NCBI GenBank assembly: GCA_018239895.1
Contig: JAFEGL010000036.1
Span: forward strand, 1 to 61,838
Origin: Verrucomicrobiota bacterium
GTDB taxonomy: Bacteria; Chlamydiota; Chlamydiia; Chlamydiales; SM23-39
DNA length: 61,838 bases
Direction of reading: 5' to 3'
Position numbers and translations under genes: made by a program. The notes below the pieces were generated by a model that worked only from the letters and a program-made list of their open reading frames with translations, made no database searches and was not told the DNA's origin. Shown one piece after another: positions 48,601 through 57,700 of the stretch (position 1 is the first letter of the stretch; every line of letters starts with the position of its first letter).

Positions 48601-48699
48601 GCCACTTCCGGAGCCGCAACGCTCCCCTCCAATCCTGTCGGCTACATCATTTTGAATATCAACAATGTTGCGCAAAAAATCCCGTATTATAATTTATGA
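39685..48699 (+). CDS. Giant six-propeller fibre-like protein, class B copy 2 (B2)
   Basis: An intact 3004-residue protein starting MAYNSGSFTLFNQ, with stop TGA; second gene of cassette 2. No signal peptide or membrane segment is seen. The head-to-module-1 region is very like B1 (QGGVGIGTTTPR, then SYAGVNTLS). Linkers carry YGLMPQQPNQ or variants. Seven-blade propellers lie at about 40381-41525, 41821-42872, 43186-44207, 44508-45585, 45883-47031 and 47324-48512. Propeller 3 is the most degenerate in the window: AT-rich, with a blade 7 reading FDGRAAYAGY and closing LLSYCGP instead of RIDAYPGP; the matching propeller of B1 is also divergent. Blade 5 of propeller 6 has an insertion (about 48140-48215). 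The cap ends NNVAQKIPYYNL. G7 runs occur near 44103, 44445 and 45537. Function not recognised. Confidence 0.96.
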   Translation: MAYNSGSFTLFNQSQNLANLSADQINPIFAPPTGILYSTILADSVTPQFSLRSATVSQAYGQKIAPSLSASGVTVSNAYGLSISGINLTAGTLLKGYSLFVTAPTGAKNNYAAYFALPSTGNSQGGVGIGTTTPRSALDVGGAVAIGSYAGVNTLSANILAVSGGAISVGVGTSTPRYFFDTTSSVNAQRLYGWMPQGPNQTIALTQGYSQGGFGGGSVGGQKTLSPTSMVTFDTAALVNSFSKGFKGAVFDGRYLYYVPNSTSATTASGQITRFDTSSPFNASASYAFFDAAANINSICSYFNGGSFDGRYIYFTPQGTATAPSGLLLRYDTALPFLSSISYQATDTSTFQANSKGFFGSIFDGRYLYLVPNFNGNTVSGQITRYDTKGSFTVSASYTFFDLSTALNSLAVGFAGGTYDGRYVYFAPNLNQFTYSGLTVRYDTSSSFSSGASYSFFDTALNVNQNSVGFQGAIYDGRYVYFVPYFNKSNTFSGQITRYDTSVPFTSASSYGIFNTKDFNSLSSGFYGGCFDGRYVYFVSNLNNSISGRVIRLDTTQSFFNSTSYLVFNATTGNSLSQGFTGAITDGRYVYLSPFQNNAGFSGQMVRLDAYSGPNPNAITTQQVPNSFAIGAYAGLSVPPSGSLIASGNVGIGTSNPQNLLDVNGSISAQYVYGLMPQQPNQTISLAQGPSQGGVGGGSVGTQKVINTNLIVFRLSQLSTFASGISSAAFDGTYVYFLPAVDGRPLTRLNTNQPFSSSTSYALTTAYYSASLNNAIGGGAIFDGRYLYFPPSANGQFTRYDTNATFGVVTSYTIVDLTSIINTQSQQFYGGAFDGKYVYLAPSINGQIVRYDTTGSFIASSSYLGFDTTSIATTSGKFKGAVYDGRYVYFVPNGSLNSQPGGIIAQYDTTLPFGITTSFTFLNLQTINPNFTNFIGAIFDGRFIYYLPNVISTVVRFDTTGSFISPSSYTSFDTSVISSLSKNFYGGVFDGRYAYFLNGTSTIGLITRFDTSTSFSVAQSYVAVSASVSATYRGAVFDGRYIYAFSGPTVSSAVVRIDAYPGSQVSVRSVSQIPSSFAIGDYAGFVTPPTNSLILSGGAGFGTANPSFFVDVAGSVNAQYIYGLGAQAPSQTATLAQGYNQGGFGGGLPSKIQNRNSIFTYNPVIGSATFSNSTTRAFDGRYIYFGPGNGPYAWRYDTSLPFNATTSYSVADTTGLPAVLNSINGNGFDGRYIYYGSSSNFYRYDTTLPFNVSGFNSINLIAVAGANGTDAYKGLVYDGRYMYMVPAATSFNLGGTFIRYDTTAPFSASTSYSSIDLRKINTVTTSFQSGVYDGRYVYLVTTTVTSTFFGNWLRYDTFSPFGISNSYATFNLQSINTNFRGFTNPLFDGRYVYLLPGNTPFYIVRYDTLMAFTSAPAYSAFDYGPLNSGGSNYGGAYFDGRYIVFLNFLSFLRNLIYDVNLPFTNLSSYSTGSGGLFSSSVIFDGRAAYAGYNVANSVVARLLSYCGPQTNVMATQRIPSNGFAVGTFVGVNNPSNGNLLVSGGAGIGTSNPSWFTDAAGSLNAQYVYGFGTYGPKQTIALAEGYAQGGLGGGSDGSLNAISSNSIATFDVTLVNSFGKGFQGALFDGRYTYFIPYAAGTAGASWTIFRYDTTLSYSSTASYSFYYMGANAVDSNSFGFSGGSFDGRYIYLVPNSATATNMTQYDTTAPFQQSNSYVSYNLVTNVNTLVRSAGSVYDGRYLYLIPAIAGNPAIRYDTTGTFNAPTSYNVFNLATVVSFATGFTGGTYDGRYVYYAPSGTNSFGGQIVQYDTTLPFTASSSYAKFDGAANINSLAAGYQGSIFDGRYVYFIPSSTFLLVRYDTVQSFSASTSYSAIAPSAIANTTAVGFFGAIFDGRYVYFVPNSSSNARLLYYDTTQSFSSTSSYTIFNLGAVNTLFVGGVYDGRYVYLAPGGNGGSVVRLNAYSAPAYNALAPSNLATPLTSLAIGYSSASAGNVVVSGSVGIGTVSPSYPLQVVGSANSQGAYGSMPQQDNQTVVLAEGYSQGAGFGGGLVGSNKTMSANTTSIFDMRAAVNSNSVAFQGAVFDGRYVYFVPNQNGLGGGNGQISRYDTQLPFGASASYSIFDMSANVSTLCNSYNGGVFDGRYVYFTPSGLVFTFAAQFVRFDTTLPFSSSLSYAIFDPFALNTQTSFFYGGVFDGKYVYYVPGVGVGTSSGLVVRYDSTLPFNVTASYAVFDTTVNVDPFSFGFGGGVYDGRYLYLVPSLLFTGSGQITRYDTTLSFTSSSSYAVFNMKTNVNSLCGGFFGGVFDGRYIYFAPAYNGLSRSGLIARYDSQGTFTSASNYATFDSKANINSMSRGYRGAIFDGRYVYFVPNYNGNTSNAQILRFDSTFSFTSNSSYTAFNLGISINSLAAGFYGGVFDGRYIYLSPNVNDSTYSGVVARLDAYPGPQATALSISQAPNGFAVGSYIRTNVGVNNLVVPGKVGINTSSPSYPLEVVGIVNAHGAYGYMPGANNQLMQVMQGFAQSGIGGGVPGTNKTMSAASTQTFNTATLLNSNSVGFKGAVFDGRYIYYVPSNGQVAATYAGQITRFDTTGTFGASSSYSVYDTAANINSNSVGFSGALFDGRYIYFVPYLNPAGTASGQITRLDTTALFNASASYAVYDMAANVNANSCGFQGGCFDGRYMYFAPYQNQASYSGLITRYDTTASFTSSSSYGVFDISSLFDPAASYAKGYIGAVFDGRFIYFVPNFNGSSYSGVVTSYDTTGPFNSTFSYAVSDIKLRAGGSAAGFQGAVFDGRYIYYIPNFNGSTYSGTVIQFDTGFDSYAASGSNITIGAFYSTFDLKAVNSLNTGFSGGLFDGRYVYFIPNFNGVTLSGQIARYDTTNPFSISTSYSFFNTKSVQSLSIGFQGAIFDGRYIYLAPNLNGSTYTGQITRIDGYPGSAISANGAASQALNGFTLGTGLSVVTTATSATSGAATLPSNPVGYIILNINNVAQKIPYYNL

Positions 48700-48704
48700 G
48701 AGAG
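48698..48704 (+). promoter_or_regulatory. Ribosome binding site of C2, overlapping the B2 stop
   Basis: GAGAGAG overlaps the TGA stop of B2 (48697-48699) and ends 4 bases before the ATG at 48709. It mirrors the B1/C1 junction, so coupling has been retained after duplication. Confidence 0.75.
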
Positions 48705-48708
48705 CAAA

Positions 48709-51700
48709 ATGTCTTACGATACCGGTAATTTCTCCCTTTTCAACACGGCAAATAATCTATCGATTCTTACGGCGAATTTGATTTCGCCGACATTTGCTTT
48801 TCCAAGCGGCACGGTTGCTGGAAGCTTAGGAGGGAGGCTCATAGCTGCTACGGCGAGCCCCTCAGGGGCGTTGTCGAGCTTTTATGCAGAGCAGATTGCA
48901 CTGACTTTGACTGCGACGGGAGGGAGCGTCTCTTCGGCCTTTAGTTTATATGTAACTGGCCCTACCGTTTTTTCTGGCACTGTAGCCAACGCCTATTCTC
49001 TGTTTGTCACCCCCTCTAGCGGCGCTGGATCGATCATCAATAACTATACGGCCTATTTTGGGGGCAAGGTGGGAATCGGAACCACGACGCCGTTGAATCT
49101 TCTTGATGTGCCGTCAGGGGTTGTGATCGGCGCAAATGCGGGAGCTTTGACGGCGCCGACAAACGGCCTCATTGTTTCAGGATCGATTGGCGTAGCGACT
49201 CCAACCCCTGCTTTCAGTGTCGATGTAAACGGCATCATGAGCGCGAATAGGGTCTATTCAGCTCAGACGACCTACAACACGCAGAACCTCCAAGTCTTCG
49301 AGGGGAACTCGCAAGGAGGTTTTGGCGGGGGGAGTCTAGGGACGCAGAAGGCCTTTAACTTGGGTACCTTTGCCGAATTCGATATGTCGTCGTTTGTGAA
49401 TCCAAGCAGCGTTGGATACTTTGGCGCTGTCTTCGATGGACGATATATCTATTACGTACCAAATTATAATGGGGTTACTGTATCGGGATTTGCGACTCGC
49501 TATGATACGACACTGCCTTTCAATGCATCGGCTAGCTATGCGACTTACGATTTAACTGCGAATGTCTTTTTCCAAAGCCTTGGTTTCCAGGGAGGCATAT
49601 TTGATGGACGCTATATTTATTACGTACCGAATCAATTCATTTCAAACGGCGTTTCGGGAACTGTGACCCGATATGACACGACGCTCCCTTTTACCTCTTC
49701 TTCCAGTTATGCTACCGCCAATATGGCTTCTCTTGTGAGCGGGAACAGCAGAGGCTATTCGGGTGCAGTCTTTGATGGACGCTATCTTTATTATGTGCCC
49801 AATATTCTGAACGCTACGGCCCCAACCTACAATGGCCAAATCACCCGCTATGATACTACGGCGTCTTTCACCACTGGCGGCAGCTATTCTACCTTCGATT
49901 TAGCAACAATTTCTACAGATAACAGAGGGTACAACGGCGGAGCCTTCGACGGGCGCTTTGTTTATTTCACACCTTATTTGCCAGGTTCAGGCAGCACCTT
50001 GTCTGGCAATCTTGTCCGCTACGATACGACGACCTCATTCGGTTCTGCAGGGTCCTACTCATTTTTCGATGTCTCTGTATTGAATACGCAGGCTCGCGGA
50101 TTCTGGGGTGCAATATTCGATGGGCGCTATCTCTATTTAGCTCCCTATTACAATGGGACTAACTATTCGGGACTTGCTGTCCGCTACGATACGACTCTTT
50201 CATTCAGCACTTCGACCAGCTTCGCCTTCTTCGATATGGCGATCAATATAAGCACCCAGAGCATAGGGTTTAATGGAGGAGTTTTTGACGGAAGATATGT
50301 CTACTATTCTCCGTATGGACCAAACAATGTAATCATCCTCGTAGTCCGTTATGACACTACGCTCCCGTTCACGGCATCATCGAGTTATGCGACATTTGAT
50401 GTGAAAACCCAGGATGCTGGACTCGGGACTTTCTCCGGGATTGTTTACGACGGGAAATATGTCTATATAGTTCCCTTCTATAACAACTTCCTTCCAGGGG
50501 CTATAGGGACTGTCGTCCGCTTCGATGCCTATTCGGGACCGCAGCAGACGGCCGCAACGGCGGTCCAATCGGCGAGCGGGTTTGCCGTCGGCTCCTACGC
50601 GGGAACTACCCCTCCGAATGGAGGACTCATTGTCCCTGGCAGCGTTGGCGTCGGCGTCTCTTCTCCAGCGTCTGCTCTCGATGCGACAGGCGGCGTTGTC
50701 AGCGCGACCAGAGTCTATTCAAACGCCTCGACCTTCAATAACCAGCTTATCAACCTTGCCGAGGGGAATAACCAGGGAGGTTTTGCCAGCGGCTCTATTG
50801 GGACGAATAAGACGATCAGCTCAAATACGACCCAATTTTACAATACAGCCCTCTCCTTGACTGTCAGCGTCGGATTCTTCGGGGGGGTGTTTGATGGAAG
50901 ATATGTCTACTATGTGCCTTCGGTCAATTCAGGTTCTCAATCGGGCAAGTTGTTGCGTTATGACTCAATTGGAGCTTTTGGCGCGAGTTTTAGCTATACA
51001 GTTTTTGATACGGCTGTGGTTCAGAGCAATAGCGTCGGCTTTTTGGGCGGCATCTTCGATGGGAGATACCTCTATTTGGTCCCCCGCTCGACAGATCTCT
51101 CTTTCTCAGGCCAAATCACCCGCTTTGATACGACTCTCTCATTTACCGCTGCCACTAGCTACGCCTTTTTCGACACGGGGGCTTTGAACGCTTTCAGCCG
51201 AGGGTTTATTGGAGCTATTTTCGATGGAACATACATCTATTTTGTCCCTAATTTCGATGGGAACCAATCGGCAGGTCAAGTCACAAGGTACGATACATCG
51301 CAATCGTTTACTTCCTCCGGAAGCTATTCTTTCTTCGATTTGCGAACGAACATCAATTCTCTTTGCACAGGATTTTATGGAGGAACCTACGATGGGAGAT
51401 ATGTCTACTTTTCTCCATTAAGCAATACAACGACCATTTCAGGACAGCTGACACGCTACGACACAACCCTCCCGTTTTCGGCATCCGCAAGCTACTCTAC
51501 GATCAACTTAAGAACCGCGGTCAATTCGATGAGCGTAGGGTTTATCGGTTCAGTCTTCGACGGGAGATACATCTATTTCATTCAGACTAGAAATCTCCTT
51601 GTCCTAGGCGGTCAGATTACCCGCTACGACACAAGTTCTTCGTTTAGCGCCTCCAGCAGCTATGCTTATTTCGATACAGCTGCTTACTTAAACTCAAGCA

Positions 51701-54700
51701 GTGTGGGATTTCAAGGGGGAATCTACGATGGGAAATATCTCTATCTGGTTCCGAATGGATCGAATAATTTGGGTCAAATCACTCGTTACGATACGACTCT
51801 CCCCTTCAGTACAACAGCGGGCTATTCGGTCTTCAACACAGCCTCAGCTCAATCCAATAGCAAAGGGTTTGTTGGAGCCGTCTACGATGGGAAATATATC
51901 TATTTCGTCCCAAATAACGTCACCGCTTCACTTTTTGGACAGATCACCCGGATCGACGCCTATTCTGGATCCCAAGCGACCGCGATCACGGCTCAGCAGG
52001 CAGCCGGCGGATTTTCGATCGGTGCGTTTGCAGGGACAGCTCCCCCAACCGGCGGCCTCATTGTCTCCGGGAACACGGGAATTGGAACGAGCAATCCAAC
52101 GGTTCAACTCGATGTAGGAAGCGGGGTTGTCAACTCAGCAAGAATCTATACAACAGGTCTTACGACGAACAATCAACTCATTAATATTGCCGAAGGAAAC
52201 AACCAGGGGGGCTACTCTAGCGGGGTCGTTGGGACAAACAAAATTATGGGTTTGTCTACTACATTGACATTCGATATGAGCGCTTTGGTCAATAGTAACG
52301 CAGTTGGATTTCAAGGAGTCGTTTTTGATGGAAGGTTCATCTATTTTGTCCCAAATACAAACTTGCAGCCGACAAATAGCGGCCTTATCTCCCGCTACGA
52401 TACAACCCAGAGCCTTTCCGCCTCGGCTAGCTATGCAGTTTTCGATTCGATAGTTTTGAATTCTCAAAGCTGCGGATTTGAAGGGGGCTTGTTCGATGGG
52501 AGATATGTCTATTTCGTTCCTAATGGAGTCAATAGCTTCGGTCTCATTACCCGTTACGATTCTTCTTTGTCGTTTACGAATGTAAACAGCTACGCAGTTT
52601 ACGACACAAAACTGAATATCAACTCACTCAGTTTTGGGTTTTTCGGCGGGATTTTCGATGGAAGATACATCTATTACGCCCCTTTCATGGCAGCTACACG
52701 CTCAGGTCAAATCACAAGATTCGATACGACGGCTAGCTTCACAACAGCCTCCAGCTATTCGATCTTCAATGCGGCAACTGTGAACACCTTAAATAATGGC
52801 TTCATAGGCGGGGTCTACGATGGCCAATATGTCTACTATGTGCCGAATTTAAATATCTTATCGACCGGATCGGGTCAGATTTTGCGCTACGACACGTCCC
52901 AATCGTTTTCTTCTTCCGCGAGCTACTCTTTCTTCGATATGAAGGCAAACGTCAACTCGCTCTGTTTCCGATTCTATGGCGGCGTCTACGATGGACGCTA
53001 TGTCTATTTCATACCCTTTAAGGGAATTAGTGGAATCGCTTCCGGAGTCATTGCCCGCTATGATACGAATCTCCCCTTTTCGACTGCAGGGAGCTATGCA
53101 TCTTTCGATTTAACCGCAAATATTAATTCGCTCGCTAACGGTTTCGAAGGGGGCGTTTTCGATGGGCGGTATCTCTATTTGGTGCCGAACCAAAATGCCA
53201 ACTTCGATTTTGGCTACTATGTGACTCGCTATGATACGACGATGTCGTTTTCAAGCTCAGCGAGCTACTCCATTCTCGACACCTCGACGATCAACAGCCC
53301 CAGCGTCGGATTCTCTGGAGCTATTTTCGATGGGAAATACATCTATTTTGTTCCATTTAGCAACACATTTACAAGATCGGGCCTCATCACCCGGATCGAC
53401 GCCTACCCAGGAGTCCGAGCGACGGCTCTGCTCGCTAACCAGGCGCCCAATGGATTTACCATTGGGAATTTTGCAGGGCTTATTCCGCCGGTAAACGGGC
53501 TTTTAGCTTCGGGGAGCGTCGGGGTCGGGGTCGCAACTCCCGCCACAGTCCTCGATGTTGGTTTGGGCGTTGTCAGCGCCTCTAAAGTGATGGTTCCTGG
53601 AACAACGCTCGTGAATCAGCTAGTCACCTTGGCAGAAGGCAATAGTCAATCGGGACTTGGAAGTGGAGTGCCGGGCAGTCAAAAGACGATGAGCGCCAAT
53701 ACGACTCTCGTCTACAACACGATCGGTATCAATACCGGCAGCCTCGGGTTTTCGGGCAGCGTATTCGACGGTAGGTTCCTTTACTTTGTCCCCAATGCAA
53801 TGGGACAGATCACCCGCTACGATACGACTTTGCCTTACAGTTTGAGCACCAGCTATACTGTTTTCGATACAGCCGCCAATTTGAACTCGAACAGCCTCGG
53901 GTTCAGAGGGGGAATTTTCGATGGAAGATATGTCTATCTTGTCCCGAATTCTAATTCTGCTACCCGCTCGGGCCAAATCACCCGTTACGATACGACCAAT
54001 CTCTTCGCCACTGCTGTTAGCTATTCGCTCTATGATATGGGGGCGAATGTCAACTCAAATAGCGTCGGCTTTTTTGGCGCTGTCTTTGATGGGAGATATA
54101 TCTATTTTGTCCCGAATGCCCATTTGACGACTCTTTCAGGTCAAATCACCCGCTTTGATACGACGGCGTCATTTACAACGGCTTCAAGTTATTCGAATTT
54201 TGATACCAAAACTGCGATCAATTCAAACAGCGTCGGCTTTGCAGGGGGGACTTTCGATGGGCGCTATGTCTATTTAGCGCCGAATGTCAATACGCAGACC
54301 CTCTCTGGCCAAATCACGAGATACGATACTTCTCTCCCCTTCTCTACCGGGACGAGCTATTCGATCTTCAATACGCAGCAGCTCAGCAATTTCAGCGTCG
54401 GTTTTATTGGAGCCGTGTTCGATGGGCAATACATCTATTTTGTGCCAAATGCGAGCCCGACCTCCTCGTATTCGGGCCAGATCACCCGCTACAACACGCT
54501 CGCCTCCTTTAGCGTTTCGACGAGCTACGATGTATACGATACAAAAGGGAACCTCGGCGCCAGCAGCTCTGGGTTCTTCGGCGGCATGTATGATGGAAGA
54601 TATCTCTATTTAGTCCCGAACCAAAATGGACAGGTGACCCGCTACGACACTACCAACCTCTTCACTTCGAGTTTGAGCTATACCGTTTTTGATACGGCGG

Positions 54701-57700
54701 CTAGCGTAAACTCAAACAGCACGGGGTTCCAGGGGGCTGCATTCGATGGGAAATACCTCTATCTTGTTCCGAATGGATCGGGGGCGCTTGGCCAGATTAC
54801 GCGGCTTGATGCTTATCCTGGCCAACAGTTCATCACGTATAATAACACGGTCCCCAGCTCGACGGGCTTTTCGATCGGAACTTCTTATCCAGCGCCGCTC
54901 AATGGTCTTTTAGTGGTCGGCTCTGTCGGGATTGGGACTACGTCTCCAACTTCTGCTCTCTCAGTGGCAGGGCCCATTAGCGCCAACCGGATTTACCAGT
55001 CTGGATCCACTTACAATAACCAGTTGATCGGATTGGCTGAAGGGAATAGCCAGGGAGGGTATGGAGGCGGCACGCCCGGCACGAACAAAACGATGAGTTC
55101 TAGCACGACGGCTCTCTTCGATATGTCTGCCAACGTCAGTTCTCTATCCAAAGGATATTTTGGCGGAGCCTTCGATGGGAGATACCTCTATTTCTCACCC
55201 GACGTCTCTAACAATGGATTCCTCCAAGTCACCCGCTACGATACGTTCCAATCTTTCTCCGCTTCATCTAGCTATTCGTTCTTCCAACTTTCCAGCATAG
55301 ATGCGACAACATTTGCCTTCCATGGGGCCGCTTTCGATGGGCGCTATGTTTATTATATCCCCTACAATTCGAGCAATCTCACATCGGGGGCCGGCACAGC
55401 GATCCGGTTCGATACGACCCTCTCTTTCACTTCGTCGTCGAGCTACGCCTCGTTCAATATGGCGACGAACGTGAACGCAAATTGCGTCTTCTTCAATGGC
55501 GCTGTCTTCGATGGAAGGTATCTCTATTACGTTCCTTTCTTCTTGGCCAATCAGAGCGATCGCTCCGGCCAGATTGCCAGATACGATACGTCGGCTTCAT
55601 TTACCTCGGCCTCTAGCTATGTCGTCTACGATACGGCTGCGAACGTAAATCCGCTCTCGGGAGGCTTTTTCGGTTCTGCTTTCGATGGGAGATATATCTA
55701 CTTTGCACCGAACACTTCGCCGGGTGGAGGGGCTTCAGGGCTCATTCTCCAATATGACACGACCCTCTCCTTCACTTCTGCTTCCAGCTATGCAACGTAC
55801 GATTCTACGCAAAACGATGCGGCGAGCGTCTCCTACACGGGAGCTTTGTTCGATGGAAAGTATGTCTATTATTACAATTCGACCAAGATCCTCCGCTACG
55901 ACACGGCGATCTCTTTTGGCGCCTCTTCGAGCTATACGATCTTCACGATTTCCAACTATTTCGCCTCATCGGGCTTTACGGGGGCTGCCTTTGACGGGAG
56001 ATATCTCTATTTCTCTCCAAATGGCACTTCTATTTTGCGCTACGATGCGACCCAGTCGTTTGCCGCTGCGGGAAGCTATACGACTCAAACGAACAGCGTC
56101 GTCAATATAGGCGCTCTCTTTGATGGGAGATATGTCTATTTCATTCCGAACACAACAGGCCAAATCACAAGAGTCGATGCGTATCCTGGTCCGCAGGCAG
56201 CCCTCATTGCCGGCTCTCAGGCGCCGAATGGGTTTACTATCGGAACGATCATGGGTCCAACCGCAACTCCGAACGACTTGCTTGTTGGCGGCAATATTGG
56301 AGTTGGAACGACGACGCCTGGCGCCTCTTTAGATGTAAGAGGCGTTCTCAATGCCCGCCAGCAAATCAGAGCTGGCGCCTCAACTCTAATCAACCAATCG
56401 GCCAACCTAACCGCAGGGACAAACCAAGGAGGACTGGGGGGTGGGAATGCTGGATCGAAAAACGTTGTGAGCTCCAATTCAGCGGCATTTTTCAATTCAG
56501 CGGCTTTTGTGGATACGAACAGCGTCGGATTTTCAGGGGCTGTCTTTGATGGAAGGTATATTTATTATGTTCCTAACATCAACGCCTTCGGATCGAATTC
56601 GGGACAAATCACCCGTTACGATACCACCTTGCCGCTCTCCTCTTCCAATAGCTACGCAATTTTCAATACGGGGACAATTCAGTCGAACAGCCGAGGGTTT
56701 GCAGGGGGCATTTACGATGGGCGCTATGTCTATTTCATCCCCAATAACAACGGCGCTTTGACGGGGCAAATCACACGATTCGATACAGCGTCGGCCTTCT
56801 CAAGTTCTGCCAGCTACACTTTCTTCGACACGACTTTGGTCGATGCTAATAGCAAAGGATTTAGCGGCGGCGTCTTTGATGGAAGATATCTCTATTTAGT
56901 TCCGAATGCAAATGGGCAAATCACTCAATACGATACGACCCTTCCTTTCACAGCCAGCTCGAGCTACTTAGTCTTCGATACGACCTTGGTCGATCCAAAC
57001 AGCCAAATATTTAGAGGGGGCGTGTACGATGGACAATATATTTATTTTGTCCCAAGTCAGACCAGTTCAGGCCAAATTACCCGCTACGATACGACTTTAG
57101 GTTTCGCAACAGCCTCTAGCTACTCTGTTTTTGATACGGCCGCATCGGTCCAGGCTAATAGCAAAGGATTTAGCGGAGCTGTTTTCGACGGAAGATATAT
57201 CTATTTTGTCCCCTTCAATAACGGCACTTATAGCGGTCAATATACCCGCTTCGATACAACTCTTCCCTTTGCAACTGCGGGAAGTTATAGCACCTATAAC
57301 TTAACTTTTATCGATACCCATGCCGTCGGATTCCAAGGAGCCACTTTCGATGGGAGATTTGTCTACTTTACCCCAAACTTAAACGGCTATGTCGTCCAAT
57401 ACGATACAACGGCTCAATCAAGCGCCACAATTAGCTATACTGTTTTCAATGCGACTCAAGTCAGCGGGAACAACCAGCAGTTCATCGGATCCATCACCGA
57501 CGGGAAATATGTCTATTTCGTTCCAAATGGCAATGGATCTCTAGGACAGATTCTCCAGTTTCCAGCTTACATTGGACCGAAAATGAGTTATCTAAATGCC
57601 CTGAAAGCTCCATCTGGACTCGGATTTAATATTTTTCCCATTGGATCGCAGCTAGGGCTTTTGAACTTCCCTTCGGCCAATACGTCAACTACCGCAACTG

